A stretch of 64,000 nt of DNA from Pokkaliibacter plantistimulans (GCF_003194385.1 NZ_LAPT01000020.1:38699-102698), one strand, 5' to 3'. Counted from the stretch's first letter, positions 52,702-62,003 are shown. Notes: generated from the sequence alone by a model not told the origin. Translations and numbers: made by a program.

Positions 52702-54222
52702 TCATTCCCGCCAGTTGATCACTTTACAGATCGGCTCATCCTCATCTTCCTGATACCACTTACACCACAAACGCCCTTTCTGCGCTTCCTCATCAGGTTC
52801 GATGGACAGCCAGTTGCGCTGCCCCAGCAGGTAGTTGCCTTTGCGGGTCAGAGGTAGCTGACGTGCACGAATATCTTTCTCCACCAGCTCCTCACGCCCG
52901 GCCACGCTTTCCAGCACATACCGCACCAACGCCGGCGGCACCGGATGCACAACACCTGATGAGACCAGCTGATAGAGGGCTTTCCCCTGCTCTCTATGCC
53001 GGGCCAGTTGCGACTCAATAACTGCGTATGCCCCCACATGCACATCACCGGACAGCAAGGTAATGCGGCAATGCTTCTCGGTGGCCAGATCAAACAGGCG
53101 ATGAATGAAACGCAGACGCTCCTGACGATGCGCTTCGCTGCGCCAGTGATCGAGCAGGTCATCTTCCAGCTCCTGCTGACCCGGTAGCGTCTGCAGCAGG
53201 CTTTCCAGATAACTGAGATCAAGATAGGCCAGCGGAATACTGGAAAGAATCAGCAAATGCTGGGGTTCAGGCTCGTGGGCGGTCTGTGGCTGCCAGCCTT
53301 CAAGCCAGGCGTAGATCTTGTCCCAGCTGTCTGGTGCAATTATCTGCATCGGTTTGGGCTGACGTTCGCTGCGCAGATCCAGCGCCAGAATACTGACGTT
53401 CCCCAGACCGGCAAACTGCAGGTTCATAGTGCCGTCAATACTGGCCGGATGAAACTCGTTGCCGCCGTCCTTCAGCTGCTGCTGGAACAGGTGGAAGTAG
53501 CGCCTGGCCGCGGCAAAGATCCCCTTGTGCACGTCACTGCCATGCAGCTTTTCAGGATATGACCCCCAGCCGTCCATAATGTCGTGGTCATCCCACATCA
53601 TGACGGTGGGTACGGCTGCCAGCATCGCTGCAGGCTCCTGCTGCGCCCAGCGCTCGATATACAGCTCGGCAAAAAAGCTGTCGATCTGATTGAGCGCGGC
53701 AGTAGCCAGCTTCACTTTCTGACGCTGATCCACCGACTTCTCCAGCCAGCCCTTGAGTGCACTGACCTTGCCCCAGATGCTGTCGGAGTACACCTGATCA
53801 CCGCCCATCAGCAGCAGGTGATAGCCCTGCTCATCATGCTGGCTCCGCATCCGGCTCCAGTTGGCATTGGGATGCGTGACCGACTTCATCAGCTTGGGGT
53901 CAGAGAAACCATTGCAGGACACATAGGCCATCTTCGGCGCCTGCCCGACAGCAGGAATGTGCACAGGATAACGCCTCCCCGCCAGCTCAAACGTCACCAC
54001 ACCACTGCCCGGAGCAGCACTCAGCTCCATGCGCCAGGCACGATATCTGGGATTACTGAAGGGAATATCAGCCAGATGAACGGTATTACCCTGTTGCAGC
54101 GGGCTGACGGTCTTGAGAGGGGGAATGTCGTCACCGATATCAGTGACGATCAGTGCAGAGAAGCGCCAGGTGCTGCCAGTACATCCACGAAACTGCAGCA
54201 CGGGGCCAAGACGAATTGCCAT
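52702..54222 (-). CDS. PhoD-like phosphatase / phosphodiesterase
   Basis: 506 residues. Metallophosphatase motifs appear in order: MGGDQVYSDSIW, VPTVMMWDDHDIMDGWGSYPE and ITLLSGDVHVGAYAVIES, as in the PhoD/alkaline phosphatase D family. An N-terminal beta domain (about 1-95) precedes the catalytic part. No signal peptide is seen, so a cytoplasmic PhoD-like member is likelier than a secreted one. GGGAG precedes the ATG at 54222. Substrate unknown. Confidence 0.85.
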   Translation of the reverse strand: MAIRLGPVLQFRGCTGSTWRFSALIVTDIGDDIPPLKTVSPLQQGNTVHLADIPFSNPRYRAWRMELSAAPGSGVVTFELAGRRYPVHIPAVGQAPKMAYVSCNGFSDPKLMKSVTHPNANWSRMRSQHDEQGYHLLLMGGDQVYSDSIWGKVSALKGWLEKSVDQRQKVKLATAALNQIDSFFAELYIERWAQQEPAAMLAAVPTVMMWDDHDIMDGWGSYPEKLHGSDVHKGIFAAARRYFHLFQQQLKDGGNEFHPASIDGTMNLQFAGLGNVSILALDLRSERQPKPMQIIAPDSWDKIYAWLEGWQPQTAHEPEPQHLLILSSIPLAYLDLSYLESLLQTLPGQQELEDDLLDHWRSEAHRQERLRFIHRLFDLATEKHCRITLLSGDVHVGAYAVIESQLARHREQGKALYQLVSSGVVHPVPPALVRYVLESVAGREELVEKDIRARQLPLTRKGNYLLGQRNWLSIEPDEEAQKGRLWCKWYQEDEDEPICKVINWRE

Positions 54223-54303
54223 ACGGTTCACTCCCTGATCATTGTTGTTACCCGCCATGTCCAGTGCATGGCGTCAGACAGTGTAGATCAGGCAGAGGGA
54301 ATG

Positions 54304-54915
54304 TCAGCTCATTCCGGTGTAACGGCCGGGTTTGTGGTTAACGGTTAGTACCAGATTGAGCATCACCGCACCGAGCACTGACAGGGCAATACGCTCCGGT
54401 TCAACCACCAGCAGCGACAGCAGGACGATGGTGCAGTCCACCACCATCTGCAGCTTGCCAGCACGCAGGCCGTAACGATCCTGCACGTACAGCGCCAGAA
54501 TATTGATACCGCCGAGACTGGCCTTATGCCGGAACAGCATCAGGAAACCGGTCCCCATCAGACCGCCACCAAACAGCGTGGCAAACACGCCATTCACATC
54601 GGAGAAATGAATCAGATGCGGCAGCACTTCCGTCCAGCCGGAGAGCAGCGCCACCGAGCAGAAGGTTTTCAGGGTGAACTGCCAGCCCATGCGCTTGATG
54701 GCCAGATAGTAGAACGGCAGGTTGATAACGAAGAACACCAGACCAAAGCTGTAACCAGACAGGTAGTGCAACAGAAAGGCCAGTCCAGCGGTACCGCCCG
54801 TCAGCAGGCCGCAGTTCAGGTACAGATTGGCACCCAGTGCAATAAATACCGTGCCCAGCACAATGGCCAGAATGTCTTCCAGCCAGCTGTGCCTCTCAAA
54901 GGCCACGTCGCTCAT
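54304..54915 (-). CDS. YitT-family membrane protein
   Basis: 203 residues, five or six hydrophobic helices. LGTVFIALGANLYLNCGLLTGGTAGLAFLLHYLSGYSFG and GGGLMGTGFLMLFRHKASLGGINILALYVQDRYGLRAGK are the repeat glycines of the YitT/DUF161 family. Function in the family is poorly known. A GATCATT/AATGATC palindrome (54983-55000) lies about 70 bp upstream. Confidence 0.85.
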   Translation of the reverse strand: MSDVAFERHSWLEDILAIVLGTVFIALGANLYLNCGLLTGGTAGLAFLLHYLSGYSFGLVFFVINLPFYYLAIKRMGWQFTLKTFCSVALLSGWTEVLPHLIHFSDVNGVFATLFGGGLMGTGFLMLFRHKASLGGINILALYVQDRYGLRAGKLQMVVDCTIVLLSLLVVEPERIALSVLGAVMLNLVLTVNHKPGRYTGMS

Positions 54916-54982
54916 GATCAGATCTTTCCTCGGAAACTTTTACGGCGGTAGATTATTCGCGCAATTCTCCATTCAAAGAAAA

Positions 54983-55000
54983 GATCATTCAACAATGATC
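54983..55000. promoter_or_regulatory. Palindrome upstream of the yitT-type gene
   Basis: GATCATT-CAAC-AATGATC, 68 bp before the gene, inside an AT-rich tract that could be its promoter. Possible operator; no regulator is adjacent. Confidence 0.35.
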
Positions 55001-55174
55001 ATGTAAAAAATCGAAATTATTGAGCCTGAACACATCTAGGAAAGAAACTTCCGCAGCAGGCCGTCACCCACTCCGTCGTATGACCCGTTGAAGCGATTTG
55101 CACTGGCGGCATTCAATGGCTAAATATTGATCAGGACAGCCGTTATTTACAGGTAAGTACTGACAGGAGGCGCC

Positions 55175-55612
55175 ATGGGCTGGATTACCGTCGCCCGCTA
55201 CACCTATCCCTACGAGGCCCATATCGCCCGCGGCAAACTGGATAATGCCGGAATCGAAGCCTTCATCGCCGATGAGCACACCATCAGCACTCACTGGATC
55301 TACTCTCAGGCATTAGGCGGAGTACGGGTGCAGGTTCAGGAGGAAAGCAAGGATCTTGCGTTAAGGGTCCTGGCCGAAGAAACAAACGTGCAGGATGAAT
55401 TGCCGGAGCGCACGGAGGCAGACATGAGCTGCCACTGCCCACGTTGCAGTAGCACCGCGCTTGAACCTGCGCTCTATCAGGCCAAAACCACTCAGGTATT
55501 GTTTCTGCTGTTCGGCACCACGCCCGGTGAACAGCAGCAGGGGACTCGCTGCCGCAGCTGCGGTTTTTTCTGGGACGAAGCCCTGCCCGCGCAGGCCCAT
55601 CAGTCTGCCTGA
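55175..55612 (+). CDS. DUF2007 protein with C-terminal zinc ribbon
   Basis: 145 residues. The N-terminal DUF2007 (putative signal transducing) domain has WITVARYTYPYEAHIARGKLDNAGIEAFIADEH and GGVRVQVQEESKDLALRVL. Two CxxC knuckles follow, CHCPRCSS and CRSCGFFWDE, forming a zinc ribbon. AGGAGG precedes the ATG. The stop abuts the stop of the convergent LysR gene with no spacer. Function unknown. Confidence 0.82.
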   Translation: MGWITVARYTYPYEAHIARGKLDNAGIEAFIADEHTISTHWIYSQALGGVRVQVQEESKDLALRVLAEETNVQDELPERTEADMSCHCPRCSSTALEPALYQAKTTQVLFLLFGTTPGEQQQGTRCRSCGFFWDEALPAQAHQSA

Positions 55613-56563
55613 TCAGTAAGTCAGGGTGATAGAACCCGATGAGGCAGGTGACTGCGCACTGGCGGCTTCCTGACGAATCCATTGCACAAACGCTTCTATC
55701 AGCCGGATGCGGCGCTTACGTTCCGGCAGAATCAGATGATAACCAAAGTGGCTGGAAACACTTTCGGCGGTCAGCCGGGCCAGTAACCCCTGCTCCAGCA
55801 GGGTATCCGTCAGATAACGCCAGCCAATGGCAATGCCCCTGCCAGCAATCGCCGCCTGCACCAGCAAGGTGTAGTTGTCAAAGCTCAGCCCGGCCACTGA
55901 CGGTGCTTCGCGTATACCCCATGCGGCCAGCAACGAATTCCAGGTATACCAGTCGGTATGCACCCCAGGTTGCAGGTGCAGCATCGGCAGACTGGCCAGC
56001 TCCGCTGGCGTAAACAGCTTCCCGTTGCGTCCCTCCAGCAGACGCGGACTGCCCAGCGGATAGGCTTCTTCGCTGAACAACAGATGGCTTTCCAGATGAC
56101 GGAAACGCCCGTCACCAAAGATCACGGCGATATCAATATCAGCCCGCAGCATCGACTTGTTGCGCTCCGACGTGACCAGACTGACATCAATGTCCGGATA
56201 CAGCTGCTGAAAGCGCGGCAGGCGGGGCACTAACCAGTACGCGGCGAAGGCAAAGTCAGTGGCGATATTGATTACTTCGTGCTGGCTGCCCGCCCGCACC
56301 TCATTGATGCCCCGGCGAAACGACTCCAGCCCTTCCTGTGCATGTTCAAGCAGCAGCTGTCCTGCTTCAGTCAGTTCAATACCGCGATAGATACGATCAA
56401 ACAGCCTCACACCCAGCTCCTTTTCCAGCCGTTTTATCTGCTGGCTGACCGCAGGCTGCGTTGCCCCCAGCTCATTGGCCGCCGCCGTAAAACTGAGCTG
56501 GCGGGCAGCCGACTCGAACACAGTCAGCAGATCAAGGGAGCTGAGGCGGAAGTCATCTGGCAT
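55613..56563 (-). CDS. LysR-family regulator, probably of choline-sulfate use
   Basis: 316 residues. N-terminal helix-turn-helix: QLSFTAAANELGATQPAVSQQIKRLEKELGVRLFDR. A GcvA-like effector domain follows (about 95-300). It is divergent from the choline-sulfatase gene, as the choline-sulfate utilisation regulator usually is. Effector likely choline sulfate or choline (inference). Confidence 0.88.
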   Translation of the reverse strand: MPDDFRLSSLDLLTVFESAARQLSFTAAANELGATQPAVSQQIKRLEKELGVRLFDRIYRGIELTEAGQLLLEHAQEGLESFRRGINEVRAGSQHEVINIATDFAFAAYWLVPRLPRFQQLYPDIDVSLVTSERNKSMLRADIDIAVIFGDGRFRHLESHLLFSEEAYPLGSPRLLEGRNGKLFTPAELASLPMLHLQPGVHTDWYTWNSLLAAWGIREAPSVAGLSFDNYTLLVQAAIAGRGIAIGWRYLTDTLLEQGLLARLTAESVSSHFGYHLILPERKRRIRLIEAFVQWIRQEAASAQSPASSGSITLTY

Positions 56564-56576
56564 AAGTGTGGCTTAT
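56562..56576. promoter_or_regulatory. LysR-type palindrome at the lysR/betC divergent promoter
   Basis: ATAAG-TGTGG-CTTAT, of the T-N11-A form used by LysR proteins, overlapping the lysR start codon. An autoregulatory site is plausible. Confidence 0.4.
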
Positions 56577-56675
56577 CTTAGTTATAGGGTGACAGCCAGT
56601 TTACGCCGACTGATACAAATTTGAATATATCCAGAACAGCTCAGTCACCCTTGGATTGACAGGATTCACCAGCAA

Positions 56676-58202
56676 ATGCGTGGAAAACATATCCTCTTCA
56701 TCATGGCCGATCAGATGGCCGCTCCCATACTGCCAATGCATGGCAAGGCGGCACTGTTCGGCAGCGAAAAGCTGAAAACACCGCATCTTGATGAACTAGC
56801 CCGACAAGCAGTGGTATTTGACTCGGCCTACTGCAACAGCCCTCTCTGCGCACCGTCACGCTTTACCCTGATGACCGGGCAGCTGCCTTCCAGAATTGGC
56901 GGCTTCGACAATGCTGCTGAACTGGCGGCCGAAACGCCCACCTTCGCCCACTATCTGCGTCGCCTCGGTTACCAGACCGCTCTCTCGGGCAAGATGCATT
57001 TCTGTGGCCCGGACCAGCTGCATGGCTTTGAACAGCGCCTGACCAGCGATATCTACCCGGCCGACTTTGGCTGGGCGGTCAACTGGGATGAAGCCGATGT
57101 GCGCCCGAGCTGGTATCACAACATGTCTTCGGTGTTGCAGGCTGGCCCCTGCGTACGCACCAATCAGCTGGATTTTGATGAAGAAGTGGTGTTCAGGGCC
57201 CGTCAGTACCTGTACGACTATGCCCGCAGCGAACAGCAGCAGCCGTTCTGCCTGACTGTCTCCATGACTCACCCTCACGATCCCTACACCATCGGTAAGG
57301 CTTACTGGGATCTGTATGACGATGAAGACATCCCACTGCCCACCGTCACTCTGCCGCAGGATGCTCTGGACCCGCAGTCCCAGCGGCTACTGAAGGTGTA
57401 TGACCTGTGGGACAAGCCACTGACCACTGAAGCCATTCGCCGGGCCCGCCGCGCCTACTTTGGCGCTATCAGCTACGTTGACCAGCAGATCGGCCATTTG
57501 CGTGCCACGCTGGAGGAATGTGGTCTGGCCGATGACACCGTGATCGTATTTTCCGGCGACCACGGTGACATGCTCGGTGAGCGTGGCATGTGGTACAAGA
57601 TGAGCTGGTACGAGATGTCAGCCCGCGTACCGCTGCTGATCCACTCCCCCCAGCAGTTCGCTGCGGCGCATATCCCTGCCAGCGTCTCGACCATGGATCT
57701 GCTGCCCACTCTGGTGGAACTGGCAGGCGGCACGCTGGATCCCCTTTTGCCCTTAGACGGCCAGTCACTGCTGCCACATCTACGCGGTGAAACCGGACAT
57801 GACCGGGTTGTGGGTGAATACATGGCCGAAGGCACTATCAGCCCGATGATGATGATCCGCCGTGGCCCCTACAAGTTCATCTACTCCGAACAGGATGCCT
57901 GCATGCTGTTCGATCTGGTCAATGACCCGCTGGAGCTGAACGATCTGGCGACCCACAGTGACTATCAGGATGTCATGGCGGAGTTTCTACGGGAGGCACG
58001 GTCCACCTGGGATATTCCGGCCATCACTGCAGCCGTGCTGGCCAGTCAGCGTCGCCGTCGCTTTGTGGCAGAGGCTCTGAAACTGGGTGAGCTGACCAGC
58101 TGGGACCACCAGCCACTGGTCGATGCCAGCCAGCAATATATGCGCAACCATATTGATCTGGATGATCTGGAGCGGCGTGCACGCTATCCGCGCCCTCAGT
58201 GA
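56676..58202 (+). CDS. betC: Choline-sulfatase
   Basis: A 508-residue type I sulfatase that hydrolyses choline-O-sulfate to choline and sulfate. CAPSRFTLMTGQLPSR holds the cysteine converted to formylglycine. The N-terminal LFIMADQM, HPHDPY and SGDHGDMLGERGMWYKMSWYE are metal and substrate positions of choline-sulfatases. No signal peptide, so cytoplasmic. A maturase is not in the window. It supplies choline for glycine betaine synthesis; betA/betB are not adjacent. Confidence 0.93.
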   Translation: MRGKHILFIMADQMAAPILPMHGKAALFGSEKLKTPHLDELARQAVVFDSAYCNSPLCAPSRFTLMTGQLPSRIGGFDNAAELAAETPTFAHYLRRLGYQTALSGKMHFCGPDQLHGFEQRLTSDIYPADFGWAVNWDEADVRPSWYHNMSSVLQAGPCVRTNQLDFDEEVVFRARQYLYDYARSEQQQPFCLTVSMTHPHDPYTIGKAYWDLYDDEDIPLPTVTLPQDALDPQSQRLLKVYDLWDKPLTTEAIRRARRAYFGAISYVDQQIGHLRATLEECGLADDTVIVFSGDHGDMLGERGMWYKMSWYEMSARVPLLIHSPQQFAAAHIPASVSTMDLLPTLVELAGGTLDPLLPLDGQSLLPHLRGETGHDRVVGEYMAEGTISPMMMIRRGPYKFIYSEQDACMLFDLVNDPLELNDLATHSDYQDVMAEFLREARSTWDIPAITAAVLASQRRRRFVAEALKLGELTSWDHQPLVDASQQYMRNHIDLDDLERRARYPRPQ

Positions 58203-58567
58203 GCCAGCTCGCAGAAAACGCTTTACAGCAGAACTGGATAGAAGACATCGCCCTGGGAGTCTGCCAGCCCTGACCGAACGTGTTAAGGCGGGTCCGGCAG
58301 GCTCCTGTCTACCGCAACATAACAATGACTAAGAAGGTGTTCGCGAACAAAAGCCAGACAAGGCACTAGCGCTGAAGAAGCAACGTCTGCGGGCTGCCAA
58401 CAGGCATTTCCACACATTCTTTCTTCAACGTGGCATAGCCGATGGGCAGCAGAGCGTGAACGCATTCACAGGCGGTACCGAAGAACCTGCTCACACCCTC
58501 GTAAGCAGGTCACAGCGCCAGCTTGCTGGCCGCAGTCCCCACTAGAACCGGACGTATTCGAGGCAAA
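58203..58567. other. betC-choX spacer with dispersed repeat copy 2
   Basis: 365 bp. About 58340-58395 contains GCCAGACAAGGCA and AGCGCTGAAGAAGC, a diverged copy of the repeat at 50500-50575. A ribosome site GAGG stands just before choX. No reading frame is convincing. Confidence 0.5.
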
Positions 58568-59542
58568 ATGATGACTAAGACTTCTCACTCCCGCTCCTGG
58601 CTCAGCACCACCCGCACTTCCCTGTTGGCCCGGGCCATGACACTGGCCGCCGCAACACTGATCAGCACTGCCGGTTATGCCGCTGACAAATGCAGCACTG
58701 TCAATCTGGCCGATCCGGGCTGGTCCGACAGCAACGTCACGACCACCACAGCCGCCATGCTGCTCAAGTCACTGGGTTATGACGCCAAGATCACCATGCT
58801 GTCGGTGCCGGTGAGTTATGAGAGTCTTTCCAATGGTCAGATGGATGCCTTTCTCGGCAACTGGATGCCTGCTCAGCAGAAATTCCACGACAGCTATGTC
58901 GCTTCCGGCAAGGTCGAGCAGCTGAGCAAGAATCTGCACGGCACCGAGTTCACGCTGGCCGTCCCCAAATACGTATACGAGCAAGGCATCAAAAGCTTTG
59001 CCGATCTGGCCAAGCATGGCGATGAGTTCGATCACAAGATTTACGGCATCGAGCCCGGTGCACCAGCAAACCAGTCCATTCAGACCATGATTGATCACAA
59101 TGAGTTTGGCCTGAAAGGCTGGACGCTGGTGGAGTCCGGTGAGCAGGCCATGCTGTCAGAAGTGAAACGAGCGGTAAACCGCAAGAAAGGCATCGTCTTC
59201 CTCGGCTGGACGCCCCATCCGATGAACGTCAACTTCGAGCTGGCCTACCTGAGCGGCGGGGAGAAATACTTCGGCAGTGCTGGCGATGTCTTCACCCTGA
59301 CACGCAAGGGCTTCAAGGATAACTGCCCCAACGTCGCTGCGCTGTTAAGCAATCTCAACTTCAGCCTGACCATGGAAAACACCGTCATGACTGATGTGCT
59401 GGAAAACGGCACCGCGGCCGACAAGGCCGTCGCCAGCTGGATCAAGGCCAACCCGGCGCAACTGGACAGCTGGCTGAAAGGGGTCACTACCGCCGATGGT
59501 GCTGAAGGACTGGCAGCAGCCAAAAAGGCCCTGCTCAACTAG
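58568..59542 (+). CDS. choX: Choline ABC transporter substrate-binding protein
   Basis: A 324-residue periplasmic protein of the ChoX/OpuAC class. A signal peptide (ARAMTLAAATLISTAGYA) precedes KCSTVNLADPGWSDSNVTTTTAAMLLKSLGYDAKITMLSVPVSYESLSNGQMDAFLGNWMP, the choline-binding half with its aromatic ligands, then FLGWTPHPMN. GAGG stands four bases before the ATG at 58568. The permease and ATPase partners (choW, choV) are not adjacent; it must work with components encoded elsewhere. Confidence 0.9.
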   Translation: MMTKTSHSRSWLSTTRTSLLARAMTLAAATLISTAGYAADKCSTVNLADPGWSDSNVTTTTAAMLLKSLGYDAKITMLSVPVSYESLSNGQMDAFLGNWMPAQQKFHDSYVASGKVEQLSKNLHGTEFTLAVPKYVYEQGIKSFADLAKHGDEFDHKIYGIEPGAPANQSIQTMIDHNEFGLKGWTLVESGEQAMLSEVKRAVNRKKGIVFLGWTPHPMNVNFELAYLSGGEKYFGSAGDVFTLTRKGFKDNCPNVAALLSNLNFSLTMENTVMTDVLENGTAADKAVASWIKANPAQLDSWLKGVTTADGAEGLAAAKKALLN

Positions 59543-59593
59543 GCAGCTGCACCGTCAGCCAGACGCTATTAGCAAGAGGTTGCCGGCAACAAA

Positions 59594-59627
59594 AACACAA
59601 AACGCCCTGATGAGGGCGTTTTGTGTT
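59594..59627 (+). terminator. Terminator after choX
   Basis: Perfect 15-bp inverted repeat AACACAAAACGCCCT/AGGGCGTTTTGTGTT with loop GATG; the TTTT lies in the 3' arm. It can work on both strands and also lies 48 bp past the convergent immunity gene. Confidence 0.82.
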
Positions 59628-59674
59628 GCTGGCGATGCTCAGATGGTGAGCCTGCACTCAGAAGGTCTGCTGAA

Positions 59675-60058
59675 TCAGGGTGCACATTTCACCGGGTCCA
59701 CCAGATGCTCGGTGGCATTGGAACCACTGAAGGTGGTAATGCTGACCGTCCCCGGCTGCTGCCCTGCCCCGACCTGCTTGATCAGGCCCAGATCCAGCTG
59801 ACAAGCCGAGGCCAGCGTCTGTGCTTCGATGCACACCGGCCCCTGCCAGATTTGCGGCGATTCTGCATTGTCAGGCTCGTACATATAGACCTGATATTCA
59901 CCAACCTGCTGCCGGGTGTACGGCACCTTATCGGTGGGGCAATGGGGCCCGTTTATCGACCCGGCAGCACTGGCCGCTTCATCAGCACAGGCACTCAATG
60001 CCGTTACCGAGGCCAGTACAAGGCAGGAACACAGCAGCGATTTCACTGGAAGCTTCAC
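59675..60058 (-). CDS. Small lipoprotein, candidate Tai1-type immunity protein
   Basis: 127 residues. Signal peptide with lipobox LSAC (residues about 20-23), so a periplasm-facing lipoprotein. The mature part has a Cys pair region (GPHCPTDK and PVCIEAQTLASACQ) and GTVSITTFSGSNATEH. The GTG at 60058 has AGGAG seven bases ahead; an ATG at 60076 is in frame but lacks a site. It follows the Tae1 amidase gene by 11 bp. Position, size and periplasmic targeting fit an immunity protein, but I recognise no family motif. Confidence 0.6.
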   Translation of the reverse strand: MKLPVKSLLCSCLVLASVTALSACADEAASAAGSINGPHCPTDKVPYTRQQVGEYQVYMYEPDNAESPQIWQGPVCIEAQTLASACQLDLGLIKQVGAGQQPGTVSITTFSGSNATEHLVDPVKCAP

Positions 60059-60069
60059 GATGTGTCTCC

Positions 60070-60510
60070 TTACCATTCGCGACAGACGTAGATCACGTTG
60101 TCACGATCAGCGGCACCCCAAGACCAGTTGATGGTGGTGTTTTTCTTGGCCACACCTCCCAGACTGCCCCAGTAGGCTGTCGGGTATTTACCATGGCTGA
60201 GGGGTCCATCGACGACGATGACGACGTGACCATGAGGATCTGCCTTGAGGCCGCCCAGCACCAGGGCGCCATTGGCGGCACGGCGGCGCGCTTCCAGACC
60301 GCTGGCCAGGATTCGCCAGGGCGACCGTTGCATCTGATCAATGATGGAATTGGCCTGACCGGTCAGCTGGATACCGAGGTCAGCAGCGACACTTTTAACA
60401 AAGCCGCTGCAGTTGCGGGTGTTGGCATCCCAGTGCTGTTCGCACAGGTCGATGATCGTCTGGGCCTTGCTGTTTACCGTTGCAGCAACGGCAGCTTGGG
60501 TGGAGGCCAT
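60070..60510 (-). CDS. Tae1-family peptidoglycan amidase (type VI secretion effector)
   Basis: 146 residues, closely patterned on Tse1/Tae1: NCSGFVKSVAADLGIQL with Cys34, LASGLEARRRAANGALVLGGLK, then HGHVVIVVDGPL with His95, and KYPTAYWGSLGG, TDRD-like AADRDNVIYV. Tae1 enzymes cut the gamma-D-Glu-mDAP bond of target-cell peptidoglycan after delivery by a type VI system. There is no signal peptide, as expected. No type VI apparatus, Hcp or VgrG lies in the window. The following lipoprotein gene is the likely immunity partner. Confidence 0.85.
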   Translation of the reverse strand: MASTQAAVAATVNSKAQTIIDLCEQHWDANTRNCSGFVKSVAADLGIQLTGQANSIIDQMQRSPWRILASGLEARRRAANGALVLGGLKADPHGHVVIVVDGPLSHGKYPTAYWGSLGGVAKKNTTINWSWGAADRDNVIYVCREW

Positions 60511-60679
60511 GAACTTTTCCTTTTCTGGCTGATTTTCCCGAGCAAATACTTCTCATCCTTTGCATTATCCTGCCCCTGCAACCACCACGTCGGGTGACAT
60601 GCCGGCTGTCAGGGCGGGGGAAAACTATCATGGCCACCTGCTGGCAACAAGCGTAAAAAATGTTCACGCCGAGGGGGTC

Positions 60680-61843
60680 CTAGTCTCCCTGCAAGCCGTT
60701 GATCTGACGAATCAGACTGAGAAACAGCGCATTGCCGATGGGCAGCAACGCATCAGGGAAGTCATAGTCCGGGTTATGCAGCTGCGGGCTGCGCTCCCCT
60801 GCCCCGAGGGCGAACATGGCGCCATTCTTTGCGACTTCGGTGAAAATGCCGAAATCTTCGGACCAGCGATACCCCTTGTCAGCGACTTCCACCTCAATGC
60901 CATTACGATGGCAGGCCGCCACGACCTGAGCCGCGCCCTCTTCTGAATTCACGCTGGCGCGGAATACATCCTGCCACTCCAGCGCCCATTCCAGCCCATC
61001 ACGTTCGGCTTCCTCCGCCGCCAGCCGGGAGGCCGCTTCGACCAGAAAGTTCATGGCGTCATTGGTTTCGGTGCGTAGCGTGGCCATCAGCACGGCATCG
61101 CCCGGTGACGTACCAAAGGCCACCTCGCCGAGCAGGGCATGAATGATGGTAACGCGGTTGAAGCCTTCCAGCTGCTGCGGCAAGGCACTCAAGGACTGAA
61201 TCAGCCGCGCCAGCGCCAGCGCCGGGCTGCGGCCATTTTCAGGATGGGCGGCGTGAGAGGTTTTGCCGGTCAGGCGGATAATCATGCCGCGCGAAGCGCA
61301 ATTGAAGCTGCCAGCCTTGACCACCACTTTACCCAGTGGCAAGCCGGGCACGTTGTGCAGGGCGAAGGCATAATCCGGCAGCAATGAGGCAAAGTCCGGG
61401 TCCTGCACCATGCTGACCGCACCGGCACCGGTTTCTTCGGCTGGCTGGAACGCCAGTATGACCCGGCCTTTGATTGGCCGCTGGCGGCTCAGGGTGGCAC
61501 CCAGGCTGGCAACCATGGTCATGTGTCCATCATGGCCACATAAATGAGCAACTCCCGGTATGCAGGACTGATGCTGGCACTGGCCCTTTTCCTGAATCGG
61601 CAGAGCATCCAGCTCACCGCGGATCAGCGTCGTCGGCCCCGGCTCCGCACCGTTGAAAACAAAGGCCATGCCTGTACCCGGCTGGCCATCCACCTTGCCA
61701 AGGCCAGTGTGCACCTCATCAGCCTGCCAGGGCCGGAACAGCGCCAGTATCCGCTGTGCAGTAGCGGCTTCTTCTCCGGACAGCTCAGGCTGCTGATGCA
61801 GTTCACGGCGCAGGCCGGTCCAATAGGCATGATCAAAAGACAT
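60680..61843 (-). CDS. M20 family amidohydrolase (IAA-amino acid/N-acyl hydrolase type)
   Basis: 387 residues with the M20D motifs RRELHQQPELSGEE, CGHDGHMTMVASLG (metal Cys and His), AFQPAEETGAGA and a C-terminal LHNPDYDFPDALL. It hydrolyses an N-acyl or amide bond of a small amino-acid conjugate; the substrate is unknown. It lies 160 bp from the AEC permease gene on the same strand, which may import its substrate or export its product. Confidence 0.88.
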   Translation of the reverse strand: MSFDHAYWTGLRRELHQQPELSGEEAATAQRILALFRPWQADEVHTGLGKVDGQPGTGMAFVFNGAEPGPTTLIRGELDALPIQEKGQCQHQSCIPGVAHLCGHDGHMTMVASLGATLSRQRPIKGRVILAFQPAEETGAGAVSMVQDPDFASLLPDYAFALHNVPGLPLGKVVVKAGSFNCASRGMIIRLTGKTSHAAHPENGRSPALALARLIQSLSALPQQLEGFNRVTIIHALLGEVAFGTSPGDAVLMATLRTETNDAMNFLVEAASRLAAEEAERDGLEWALEWQDVFRASVNSEEGAAQVVAACHRNGIEVEVADKGYRWSEDFGIFTEVAKNGAMFALGAGERSPQLHNPDYDFPDALLPIGNALFLSLIRQINGLQGD

Positions 61844-61878
61844 TAGGCGCTCCTTCCAGACGATGTGGCCACTAGCAG

Positions 61879-61919
61879 CTGTCAGGCTTGACGGATGACA
61901 AGCTGAAAAAGCCCGACAG
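61879..61919. other. Inverted repeat between AEC and M20 genes
   Basis: CTGTCAGGCTT (61879-61889) with AAGCCCGACAG (61909-61919), 10 of 11 matching. Possible partial terminator for the permease or leader structure for the amidohydrolase. Confidence 0.4.
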
Positions 61920-62003
61920 GCAGCCAGTCTAGCGATATTGAGCAGCAGCGCCCATCGCCTGCACTATTGGCTTGGGCCGTTATTACTTATCAGTGAGTGA
62001 CAG

